Assembly (NCBI GenBank): GCA_910577915.1
Contig: CAJTOM010000006.1
Coordinates: forward strand, 1-60,407
Direction: 5' to 3'
DNA length: 60,407 nucleotides
Source of the DNA: an uncultured Oscillospiraceae bacterium
GTDB taxonomy: Bacteria; Bacillota; Clostridia; Oscillospirales; Oscillospiraceae
Positions 1-10,000 of the stretch are shown piece after piece. The notes beneath the pieces were generated by a model. It was not told the DNA's origin and made no database searches. It saw nothing but the letters and a program-made list of their open reading frames with translations. The translations under genes and the position numbers were made by a program. The stretch's first letter is position 1, and each line of letters starts with the position of its first letter.

Positions 1-121
1 CGTTCATCAGATCCTCCTGGATGAGGCGGGCGGCGGCCTCCTGGATGCGGGCATCGGGGCCCTCGGTGAAGACGATGGTGCGGCGGTTGGCCTTTAGATT
101 GTTCAAAAGAGCGGTAAACAT
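1..121 (-). CDS. pta: phosphate acetyltransferase, N-terminal part (cut by window edge)
   Basis: Only the first 40 codons are inside the window. The N-terminus reads MFTALLNNLKANRRTIVF and continues TEGPDARIQEAAARLIQEDL, the opening pattern of phosphate acetyltransferases (…TIVFxEGxDxRI…AAxxL…). Pta interconverts acetyl-CoA and acetyl phosphate in fermentative energy metabolism. The ATG is set by a strong ribosome site (GGAGGAAG, positions 129-136) seven bases upstream. A matching minus-strand promoter lies at 228-256. The rest of the gene is off the left edge, so the assignment rests on this short stretch; a butyryl-type homologue cannot be excluded. Confidence 0.75.
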   Translation of the reverse strand, partial: MFTALLNNLKANRRTIVFTEGPDARIQEAAARLIQEDLMN

Positions 122-227
122 AGCATGCTTCCTCCGTTTTATTGTAGGCCCCTGTGCAGCCCCGCTGCGCGCCGGCCGCCCGGGGGCCCCTGATCCGGCA
201 GGGCCGCGCCCTGCTCCAAGCGGTTCC

Positions 228-256
228 ATTATACACCACCTGCCCCTCTTCCTCAA
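228..256 (-). promoter_or_regulatory. promoter of pta
   Basis: On the minus strand TTGAGG (251-256), a 17-bp spacer and TATAAT (228-233) form a sigma-A type promoter about 100 bases upstream of the pta start. Confidence 0.65.
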
Positions 257-337
257 TGATAAATTGAGAAAAATTTTCCCGGCGGGCCGCCGCCGGAAAA
301 AGGGCGTGGGAATTGCGCGCTTTCCCAGGAAATCCTG

Positions 338-366
338 TTGAAACTGACCAGAGAATCCGGTATAAT
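338..366 (+). promoter_or_regulatory. promoter of the molybdenum hydroxylase gene
   Basis: TTGAAA (338-343), 17-bp spacer, TATAAT (361-366). It lies about 50 bases upstream of the ATG at 417 and diverges from the pta promoter. The 295-base gap 122-416 holds nothing else recognisable. Confidence 0.75.
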
Positions 367-416
367 GGGGGCGGTATACAGGACATCTTCCCCAGATGCA
401 CGAAAAGGAGAGCGAC

Positions 417-2972
417 ATGGCGACATTTACAGTCAACGGCCGGACCGTTACCACAGAGAAAAACCAGAAGCTGATCCGCTTTTTGCGGGACGAGCTGCGC
501 CTGACCTCCGTCAAGGACGGATGCAGCGAGGGGGCCTGCGGCACCTGCACCATCCTGGTGGACGGGAAGGCCGTCAGAGCCTGCGTGCTGACCACCGACC
601 GGGCGGACGGGAAAACCATCCTCACCGCCGAGGGGCTCAGCGAGTTTGAAAAGGAGGCCTACGCCCGCGGCTTCGGGGAGGCGGGGGCGGTGCAGTGCGG
701 CTTCTGCATCCCCGGTATGGTGATGGCGGCCAAGGGCCTGCTGGACCAGAACCCGGACCCCGGCGAGGAGGAGATCAAAAACGCCCTGCGCACCAACATC
801 TGCCGGTGCACGGGGTATGTGAAGATCATCGAGGGCGTGCGCCTGACGGCGAAGATCCTCCGGGAGGGCCGCCTGCCCCGGCGGGAGGAGGACTGGCGGG
901 TGGGCAGCCGGGTCTGCCGCATCGACGTGGAGGAGAAGGTCCAGGGGACCGGGCTGTATCCCGACGACGTCTATATGGAGGGGATGCTCTACGCCTCCGC
1001 CGTCCGTTCCGCCCACCCCAGGGCCGTCGTCAGGGCCATTCACGCCGAGGAGGCCCTGTCCCTGCCCGGCGTGGCGGGGGTGTTCACCGCCGCGGACATC
1101 CCGGGGCAGAACAAGGTGGGCCACCTGGTGAAGGACTGGGACACCATGATCCCCGTGGGGGGAATCACCCACTACCTGGGGGACGCCGTCTGCATTGTGG
1201 TTGCAGAGAGCCAGGAGATTCTGGAGAAGGCCAAGCGGATGGTCCGGGTGGAGTACGAGGTGCTTCAGCCCGTCCGCTCCCCCCAGGAGGCCATGGCCCC
1301 CGACGCGCCCCTGGTTCACCGCTCCGGCAACCTGCTGGCCCACAAGCACATCCAGCGGGGCAACGCCGCCCTGGCCATCGCCCGCAGCAGGCACGTCATC
1401 ACACGCCGCTTCTCCACCCCCTACACCGAGCACGCCTTCCTGGAGCCGGAGTGCGCCGTGGCCTACCCCGACGGGGAGGGGGGCGTGGTGATCCTCTCCA
1501 GCGATCAGGGGACCTACGACACCCAGCACGAGACCGCCCCCATGCTGGGCCTGCCCCCGGAGAAGGTGAAGGTGCGCAACATGCTGGTGGGGGGCGGCTT
1601 CGGCGGCAAGGAGGACGTGACAGTCCAGCACCACGCCGCCCTGGCCGCCTATCTCACGGGCCGGCCGGTGAAGTGCAGGCTCAGCCGGACGGAGAGCCTG
1701 CTGGTCCACCCCAAGCGGCACCCCATGGAGATGGAATTCGCCATCGGCTGCGATGAGAACGGCCTCATCCAGGGGGTGGCGGCCAACGTCATCTCCGATA
1801 CGGGGGCCTACGCCTCCCTGGGGGGGCCGGTGCTGGAGCGGGCCTGCACCCACGCGTCGGGCCCCTACCACTACGAGAACTTCCAGATCGACGGGTACGC
1901 CTACTACACCAACAATCCCCCCAGCGGGGCCTTCCGGGGGTTCGGCGTGACCCAGACCTGCTTCGCCATCGAGTCCCTGCTCAACGAGATGGCGGACATC
2001 GTGGGCATCACCCCCTGGGAGATCCGCTACCGCAACGCCATCCGCCCCGGCGAGGTGCTGCCCAACGGGCAGATCGTGGGGCCGGAGACGGGACTGGTGG
2101 AGACGTTGGAGGCGGTGAAGCCCTACTACGACGGGGCCAAGTACGCGGGGCTGGCCTGCGCCATGAAGAACGCCGGCGTGGGCGTGGGCATCCCGGACAC
2201 CGGCCGGTGCCGCCTGGTGGTGCGGGACGGGCGGGTCCACATCCGGGCGGGGGCCTCCTGCATCGGCCAGGGGCTGGGCACGGTGCTGACCCAGATGTGC
2301 TGCGACCAGCTGGAGCTGGGGCCGGACCGGGTGGTCTATGAGCGCAGCAACACCGTGGAGGCCCCGGACTCCGGCACCACCTCCGGTTCCAGGCAGACCC
2401 TCATTACCGGCGAGGCCTGCCGCCGGGCCTGCGGGGAGCTGAGGAAGGCCCTGGAGGGGAAGACCCTCTCCGATTTGAACGGTACGGAATATGACGGCGA
2501 GTACCTGGCCAGGACGGACCCCCTGGGGGCGGACGTGCCCAACCCGGTCAGCCACGTGGCCTACGGCTACGCTACCCAGCTGTGCGTGCTGGGGGAGGAC
2601 GGCCGGATAGAGCGCATGGTGGCCGCCCACGACGTGGGCCGTGCGGTGAACCCCACCTCCTGCGAGGGCCAGATCGAGGGGGGCGTGGTGATGAGCATGG
2701 GCTTCGCCCTCACGGAGCAGTACCCCGTGGAGGACTGCCGCCCCACCGCCAAGTTCGGCACCCTGGGCCTGTTCAAGGCCAACCAGATTCCGGAGGTGAA
2801 GGCCATCGTGGTGGAGAAGCCGGGGCTGGACGTGGCCTGCGGGGCCATCGGCATCGGGGAGATCACCTCCATCCCCACCGCCCCCGCCATCGCCGACGCC
2901 TACTACCGCTACGACGGTAAGCGCCGGTTCTCCCTCCCCCTGGAGGGCACGCCCTACAGCAGGAGGAAGTGA
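417..2972 (+). CDS. selenium-dependent-type xanthine dehydrogenase-like molybdenum hydroxylase (2Fe-2S + Mo domains fused)
   Basis: 851-residue cytoplasmic molybdenum hydroxylase that would oxidise a purine or other N-heterocycle. Residues 1-150 carry both [2Fe-2S] clusters: a plant-type cluster (C36, C41, C44, C56) and the second cluster (C94, C97, C129, C131). The rest is the molybdopterin catalytic part, with a glycine-rich GGGFGGKEDV loop and the C-terminal GIGEI motif holding the expected catalytic glutamate. There is no FAD domain. The fused 2Fe-2S/Mo layout of about 850 residues is that of the selenium-dependent molybdenum hydroxylase group. Selenium is a labile cofactor there, so it cannot be read from the protein. 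The start at 417 is preferred over an in-frame ATG at 396 because AAGGAG sits six bases before it. The substrate is unknown. Confidence 0.8.
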   Translation: MATFTVNGRTVTTEKNQKLIRFLRDELRLTSVKDGCSEGACGTCTILVDGKAVRACVLTTDRADGKTILTAEGLSEFEKEAYARGFGEAGAVQCGFCIPGMVMAAKGLLDQNPDPGEEEIKNALRTNICRCTGYVKIIEGVRLTAKILREGRLPRREEDWRVGSRVCRIDVEEKVQGTGLYPDDVYMEGMLYASAVRSAHPRAVVRAIHAEEALSLPGVAGVFTAADIPGQNKVGHLVKDWDTMIPVGGITHYLGDAVCIVVAESQEILEKAKRMVRVEYEVLQPVRSPQEAMAPDAPLVHRSGNLLAHKHIQRGNAALAIARSRHVITRRFSTPYTEHAFLEPECAVAYPDGEGGVVILSSDQGTYDTQHETAPMLGLPPEKVKVRNMLVGGGFGGKEDVTVQHHAALAAYLTGRPVKCRLSRTESLLVHPKRHPMEMEFAIGCDENGLIQGVAANVISDTGAYASLGGPVLERACTHASGPYHYENFQIDGYAYYTNNPPSGAFRGFGVTQTCFAIESLLNEMADIVGITPWEIRYRNAIRPGEVLPNGQIVGPETGLVETLEAVKPYYDGAKYAGLACAMKNAGVGVGIPDTGRCRLVVRDGRVHIRAGASCIGQGLGTVLTQMCCDQLELGPDRVVYERSNTVEAPDSGTTSGSRQTLITGEACRRACGELRKALEGKTLSDLNGTEYDGEYLARTDPLGADVPNPVSHVAYGYATQLCVLGEDGRIERMVAAHDVGRAVNPTSCEGQIEGGVVMSMGFALTEQYPVEDCRPTAKFGTLGLFKANQIPEVKAIVVEKPGLDVACGAIGIGEITSIPTAPAIADAYYRYDGKRRFSLPLEGTPYSRRK

Positions 2973-2990
2973 GGAACATACCATCATCAG

Positions 2991-3027
2991 GCGGAGGACG
3001 GCCGGGAGAGCGCCGGCCGTCCTCCGC
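2991..3027 (+). other. strong intercistronic hairpin before the racemase ribosome site
   Basis: A perfect 15-bp inverted repeat (2991-3005 with 3013-3027, seven-base loop) sits between the hydroxylase stop and the racemase ribosome site (AAGGAG right after it). There is no T tract, so it is not a standard terminator. It may stabilise or separate the two parts of the message. Confidence 0.6.
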
Positions 3028-3041
3028 AGAAGGAGCGCGAC

Positions 3042-3734
3042 ATGAAAACCATCGGACTGCTGGGGGGCATGAGCTGGGAGAGCACCGTGAGCTACTACCA
3101 GCTCATCAACGAGGCCGTCAAGGCGCGGCTGGGGGGTCTCCACTCCGCTAAAATTTTACTCCACAGCGTGGACTTCGCCGAGATCGAGGCCTGCCAATCC
3201 CGCGGGGACTGGGACCGCAGCGCGGACATACTGGCCCAGGCGGCCCAGGGGCTGGTCCGGGCGGGGGCGGATTTTCTGGTCATCTGCACCAACACCATGC
3301 ACAAGGTGGCCCCCCAGATCCGGGAGCGGGCCGGCGTTCCCCTGCTGCACATCGCCGAGGTGACCGCCCGGGCCCTGCTGGACCGGGGCGTCCGCCGGGC
3401 CGCCCTGCTGGGCACCCGGTACACCATGACCCAGGATTTCTACCGGGGCAAGCTGGCGGAGGAGGGCATCGAGGTCCTGGTCCCCGGAGAGGCGGAGATG
3501 GATACCGTCAACCGGGTGATCTTCGACGAGCTGTGCCGGGGCGTCATATCCCCGGCGTCCAAGGCCGCCTTTCTGGAGATCGCCGGCGGCCTGGCCCGGA
3601 GGGGGGCCCAGGGGGTGATCCTGGGTTGTACGGAGATCGGCCTGCTCATCGGACAGGGGGATATGGATTTGCCGGTGTTCGACACCACCCGGATTCACGC
3701 TATGGCCGCCGCGGAGGCGGCCATGGGGGAGTAA
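3042..3734 (+). CDS. aspartate/glutamate racemase family protein
   Basis: 230 residues, the usual size of the Asp/Glu racemase superfamily. The N-terminus MKTIGLLGGMSWEST is the classic opening of the aspartate racemase/YgeA group. The two expected catalytic cysteines lie in VICTNTMHK and ILGCTEIGLL. It should interconvert L- and D-forms of an amino acid (aspartate or a broader substrate) in the cytoplasm without PLP. The ATG is preceded by AAGGAG. It lies 69 bases after the molybdenum hydroxylase on the same strand and may share its promoter, but a large hairpin separates them. Exact substrate unknown. Confidence 0.8.
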   Translation: MKTIGLLGGMSWESTVSYYQLINEAVKARLGGLHSAKILLHSVDFAEIEACQSRGDWDRSADILAQAAQGLVRAGADFLVICTNTMHKVAPQIRERAGVPLLHIAEVTARALLDRGVRRAALLGTRYTMTQDFYRGKLAEEGIEVLVPGEAEMDTVNRVIFDELCRGVISPASKAAFLEIAGGLARRGAQGVILGCTEIGLLIGQGDMDLPVFDTTRIHAMAAAEAAMGE

Positions 3735-3796
3735 ATTGAAAATGAACGGCTCCTGGAAGGTCCTGTCCGGGACCGGCCCAGCCGCGATGTGCCCGC

Positions 3797-3830
3797 AAGC
3801 TCTGCCAGCTTCGCCTGGCAGAGCTTTTTT
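3797..3830 (+). terminator. rho-independent terminator after the racemase gene
   Basis: 12-bp stem (3797-3808 with 3815-3826), six-base loop and a run of six T (3825-3830). Confidence 0.85.
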
Positions 3831-3920
3831 CTGCCCGCGCGGCCTTTGGCTATTTCGCCCTCGCCGCAGGTGCGTTTTTGTAGATATTGTCCAATTGTAA
3901 ACGATCCTATATGGTTATTA

Positions 3921-3949
3921 TTGACATAAAGTGTAAAAAGTGGTATCAT
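3921..3949 (+). promoter_or_regulatory. promoter of the giant GH101/SLH gene
   Basis: TTGACA (3921-3926), 17-bp spacer, TATCAT (3944-3949). The implied leader to the ATG at 4072 is about 115 bases. The 337-base gap 3735-4071 contains only the terminator, this promoter and the leader with its ribosome site (AAAGGAG near 4051). Confidence 0.8.
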
Positions 3950-4071
3950 TACATTGCATGAATTTGCCTGTCCGCTTGGCGAACGGGCGTTCATCACCCC
4001 CTCCCCCCGCTTGGGGCCCCAGGGCGGCAGGGCAAAATCGCCGCTAATTATGAAAGGAGAGAGGGAAAAGC

Positions 4072-7000
4072 ATGAGGAGAAGAAGAGCGAAACGATGGCT
4101 GGCAATGCTGATGAGCCTGGCGATGGTTCTGTCGCTTCTGCCGGCGGCGGCGATGGCCGCTGCTGTGGAGGAGACGGCGCCGGAGGACGGCATTGTCGAC
4201 GATGTGGGCGGCGGCGTGATTCCGGACGATGTGCCGGACGGCGGCGCTGCCGGCAGCGGAGAACCGGAGGACGGGGAGCCCAATGACGGCGAACCGGAGG
4301 ACGGTGCGCCCAACGGCGGCGAGGGGGAGAACGGAGAGCCCGCCCCCGACGGAGAAGCTGGTGACGGCGAGGGGGAGACGGAAGAAACCCCGGACGGCAG
4401 CGGCTCCGATGAAGGGGAGAAGGACGGGAACGAGGACGCTCTGCCTGAGGACGAGAACGATGTGCCGGACGGGGCCACTCCGGATGGGGACGAGGTTCCG
4501 GATGAGGACGGCGTCTCGGAGGAGGAGCTCGCCAGGATTGAGGAGCAGTGGGCGGATTTTGCGCTGTGGGCGCGGATGATGCCGGACGGCGCGCTGGTGG
4601 ACAGCTGGGAACAGGATTCCCAAACGGTTCGCGGCAGTGATGCTGTCTGCGAGGTTAAAGATGGCGTGCTTCATCTGAAGGTTGGATCAGCGAATGGGAA
4701 TAACGGAGATCACTGGACGAGTGAAACCGAAGGAACGGGTCCGGCTGTGTTCGTAAGTGATACGATGAAGGACGCTTTGCAAGCTGATACTGACGGAAGT
4801 TATAAGGTCAGCTTTAAAATGAAGCCGTTGGTTAATGGCATGTGCTTTGGGGTGTACTTTAACTACAAAGATCCTGCTCACGGTGCACTTGTTGGTTTTA
4901 ATACACCTGGTGGATGGTTTTGGCAAACCTATGATGGCGGTACGAATGCCTATAGCACTACTACATTGCCTGGACCTACGGAGCTGACAGCTGGAACAAC
5001 CTATCAGATTGAGGCATCGTGGGATCCGGCAAATAAGACCGCTACATTGAGAGTTGATGACGCTGCGGTTGTGACTAACTGGGATTATTCCGCAGTGCCC
5101 AACGCAGCAGACGTGGATGTTATCAACAACATCGGCATCAAGCTGGGTAAATCCAACACCAGCGTACTCAGCGAGATTGAGGTGTGGGATATTCACTACA
5201 CCGGTCAGACCGAGGTTGAGGCCTACACCCTCTCCGGCACCGTGACCGATGAGGACGGCGAGCCCGTAGCGAACGCGTCGGTGGCCGTCAGCGGCGATAC
5301 GTACAGCGACGAGACAACCACCAACGCCCAGGGAGTATACTCCCTGGAGCTGCCTGACGGCAGCTATACCCTTACTGTTTCCAAGGAGGGGTACGATGAG
5401 GTGACGGAGAGGATAGAGGTGTCCGGCTCTAATGTTCCTAAGGACATTACATTAACTACCACCAAGACCGTAGAGATTCCCAGCAACGGCGTGTTTGACA
5501 CCTGGACACAGCTGGAGGCCAGCAAGAAGGGGAATGCTGTAGATCCTGCGGAGGTAGACGGCAAGCTGGTGCTCCAGGCAACTCCGCAGAATGTAAACAA
5601 TCTGAACGCGGATGCCCCTGCTGTTTTTACCAACGCCACGCTGAACGCCGCGTTGGCCAGTACCACGGGGGAAAAATTCCTCTCCTTCACTGTGATACCG
5701 GAAACGGTGAAAGAGAACCAGGTCCCTGACTGGGTGGGCTTTGGCATTGCCATTGATTACAATGACCAGGTGGGTGCTGGAGCTAATGGTTACTATATTG
5801 GTTATCCGGCTGGGCAAACTACCGGCTGGTTTGTTGAGCGCCTTGGAGGCGACGGTGGATACCCCGGTTTTACAGCCCCCGACGTGGTGCCGGGAGAGCC
5901 CCTGAAGGTAGAGATCAGGTGGACCGCCAACAAAGTCACCCTGAAGCTCAACGATGTGAGCTATGACCTGCCCGACAACGGCAGCCAAAAGGGCGTGCCT
6001 GTTACCAATAAAATTGGCATCAAGTTGGGTTCAAACACGTATAACGGGACTGAGCTGCAAGGCAGCCGCACCACCAAGCTGACCCTGTCCGACATCCACT
6101 ACTCCGGGCAGGAGACGGTTACCGGCCACTACGTGCGGGGCGTAGTACGCGATAATAGCGGCAGGGTCCTGGCCGGGGCTACGGTGACCGCCAGCGATGG
6201 CACCACCGCTACTGCCGACAACAACGGCGCTTACAGCATGGTGCTGGCTGAGTCCAACGAGGTTTACACCCTTACCGCCAGTATGGACGGGTACGGGGAC
6301 GGGACCGCCGAAGTAACAGTGAACAAGGACTCTGCCGAGGAGGATCTGGAGAACGTCAGCTTCAACCTGGAGCTGCTGCCCGTCCTCACCGGCAAGGTGA
6401 CGGAGAAGGGTACCGCGAAGGCTGTGAAGGGCGCGTCAGTGGCGCTCTACAAGGCCGGTGCGGAAGAGGAGGCAGAGCCCTTCAAGACGGCGGTCTCCGG
6501 CGAGGACGGTACATACCGCATCATCGGCGTGCCCAGCGGCGACTACACTCTGAAGGTGAGCTGCGAGGGGTATACGGAGGCCACCGTTGAGACTGTGACG
6601 GTGGGGAGTGAGGACGCTGTGCAGAACGTGGAACTGGAGGTATATACGGTTCCGTTCTATACGCTGTCCACCGCCAGTATGGACGTCATGGTGGACCAGA
6701 CCTTCCCCCGCGTCATTAAGTACGTCATGAAGGGCGAGCTGGCCGGTGAGGAGCTGTGGGGCCAGAGCGCCATTCTGGACACCATCAAGATCAACGGCAC
6801 GGATGTAAAGCCTACGGTCACCAGCGAAGTGGTGGGCAGCGAGAAAGCTGTTTATACCATGGTGATTGACAGCAATAACAACAACGGCACCGGCGTCACC
6901 GCCACTATCACCGCCGAGCTGCGCGTGGGTCTGGACGGCCTGAACGATCCCGGCAGCGACGCGGCGGACCGGACCCTGGGCTTCTACATCACAGATGTGA

Positions 7001-10000
7001 CCTACCCCAACAATAATGACAAGCTGGCGAACCCGGTGGAGACCATTGAGATTCCCAACCACAGTTTGGTCTCCGTCCGCTCCACGGAGCCGGGCGCGGC
7101 GGTGACCGGCGGCAAGCAGGCTGCCAATACCACCGAGAGCGGCGATGTGAGTTACCCCGCTAAGGGCAACGAGAGCCATGCGGACTATAAGGAGGACTTC
7201 TTCGCCGCCTTTGTGTACAACGACAGCCTGTCGGCCAGCCTGGCCAGCAACTCCGCCTATGCCGCCCGCGGTACGGCCGGCGACCAGTGCTACCCCGTCC
7301 GCGCCCAGTTTGACGCCAAGGACGGCGGCAGCAGCGTGGCCATCGGCCTGGGCAGCACCCTGTGGTACTACCACTACGATATTTCCAAGAGCGAAGGCGG
7401 CGGCCTCAAGGCGCTGACGGATGATCAGCTTCCCAAGGCAAAGCGCATCATGGAGCCCCTTGAGACGCCCTTTGCCAAGGTGGTGATTACCGGCGACATG
7501 AACGGCAACCGCGAGGTGGACTGGCAGGACGCCGCCATCGCCTACCGGGAGACCGTGATGCACATCCCCGCCGGCGGCGAGGGCGTGGCGGATTCGGTGA
7601 ACCTGCGCATCTCCATGAACTTCGGCTCCATGGCCACCAACCCCTTCCTCATCGCGCTGGACAACGTCAAGCGGGTGGCGGCCCACACCGACGGGCTGGG
7701 CCAGTTCGTGCTCCTCAAGGGCTACGCCGGCGAGGGCCACGACTCCAACCACCCCCAGTATGACAACATCGGCGTGCGCATGGGCGGAGCGGAGGACATG
7801 GTGACCCTGATGCGGGAGGGCGGAGAGCTGGGCGCCGTCTTCGGCATCCACACCAACGCCTCCGAGTTCTATGCCGAGGCCATTGAGGAAGAGAACCAGG
7901 TGCTCAGATATTCCGCCGGCGGCATGAAGTACGGCTGGAACTGGCTGGACCAGGGTATCTCCATCAACGCCGTGTACGACTACGCCATGGGCCTGCGCAA
8001 AACCCGCTGGGATAAACTCTACAACATCGTGCAGGGCTATCCCTTCGTGGTGTACGTGGACGTGTGGGGCAACAACACCTCCGGTACGGAGGACGCGTTC
8101 CAGACCCGCGCTCTCTCTGAGGAGATTATCAGCCACGACGGCTGGCGGATCGCCCACGAGTGGGCTTGGGCCAACCCCTATGAGTCCACCTTCCAGCACT
8201 GGACCACCGACTTTACCTATGGCGACTACAGCCAGAAGGGCAAGCTGAGCGGCAATGTGCTCCGCTTCATCCTCAACCAGTACAAGGACTCCTTCCCGCC
8301 CGACTTTGCCAGCTACGGCGGCTCGGCCAACGCCCCCCTGCTGGGCGGTCCGGCCATGCAGGGCTTCGAGGGCTGGCAGGGCGACGGCGAATACAGCCTG
8401 TCCATCTATAACACCTATAACCAGATGATCTACACCAAGTTCCTCCAGCACTACCCCGTGGTGGAGTGGATCAACGCCGATGCGCCTGTGGTGATCCCCT
8501 ACAACGGCGGCGGCGCGGGCGGTTCCCGCAGCAATTCTACCACCTCCAGCTGGACGCCTGAGACCCAGATCCGCCTGAGCGACGGCGCGGACGAGATCGT
8601 CGTCACCCGCGGCACCAGCGGCCGGGTGGTGACCGACTTCGGGATGGATACGGTGGATAGATTCCTGGAGGGCGAGACCGAGTACCGCTCCCGCGTGGTC
8701 ACGCTCAACGGCAAGGTCATCGCCGAGGGCGCGCCCGCCTCCGCAGGCGAGGACAACACCTTCCCGAAGGAGAAGGCTACCCTGCGCTACCTGATCCCCT
8801 GGTACTGGGACAACGAGGGGGAGCGCGTCGCCCCCGCCGACGAGAAGCTCTACCACTGGAACGCCACGAACGAGGCGACCGAGTGGGAGCTGCCCGACGG
8901 CTGGGAGAACCTCTCCAGCGTGATGATCTATGAGCTCTCCGACCAGGGCCGGGGCGCCGGCAGGCGCGTCAGCGTCAGCAATGGCCGGATCACCCTGAGC
9001 GGGATCAAGCCCAACACCGGCTATGTGGTCACCAAGGACGCCGGGAGCGCGCCCGCGCCCCAGATTACCTACGGCACGGACCTGTATCTGGAGGACCCCT
9101 CCTTCAATCTGGATACCGCCAAGGGCCCCTGGACCGTCTCGGGCAGCGGCAGCGCCGTGCGCACCACCAACACCGAGGGCATCTCCGTCCTGAAGATGAT
9201 CGGCGCTGTCTCCGTGAGCCAGAAGCTGAGCGGGCTGCAGGCCGGCAAGGTCTACGCCATGTACGCGGCGGTGGACAACCGCTCCAACGCCAAGGCGGTG
9301 ATGACCATTACGGACAGCAGCGGCAAGGTGGTGGCCACCAACTACACGGAGCGCTCCATCGCCAGGAACTACATCAGCTCCTACTACCTCCACAACGGCC
9401 ACGGCATGGAGGCGGGTACCAGCTTCTTCCAGAATATGTTCCTGTACTTCACCCCCCAGGCGGGAGAGACCTATACCCTGACTCTCTCCCGGACGGCGGG
9501 CAGCGGCAGTGTCTACTTTGACGACATCCGCACTGTGGAGTACAGGGGCAGCGAAAGTCCCGTGGTCTATGACCCGGAGACCGGCGCGGCCACCGAGCTG
9601 CACCAGGACTTCGAGAACGTGCCCCAGGGCATCTGGCCCTTCGTGGTGGGCCCCGTGGAGGGCGTGGCGGACAACCGCACCCACCTGTCCGAGCTGAATG
9701 GCGAATTTACTCAGGCGGGCTGGGATGTGAAGAAGATGGACGACGTGATCGACGGCAATTGGTCGATCAAGAGCAACGGCCTGCACGGGCGGAACAACCT
9801 GGTGTACCAGACCATTCCCCAGAACTTCCGCTTTGAGCCCGACAAGGTCTACACCGTCAGCTTTGACTACGAGCTGGGCTCTGCGGGCTCCTACGTGGCC
9901 GTGGTGGGCGACGGGGCTTATGCCGGTCTGGGCAGTCTGACCGTCCACAACCTGGAGCAGACCCTGAAAACAACCGTGCCCGGTAACAGCGGCGTGGCCG

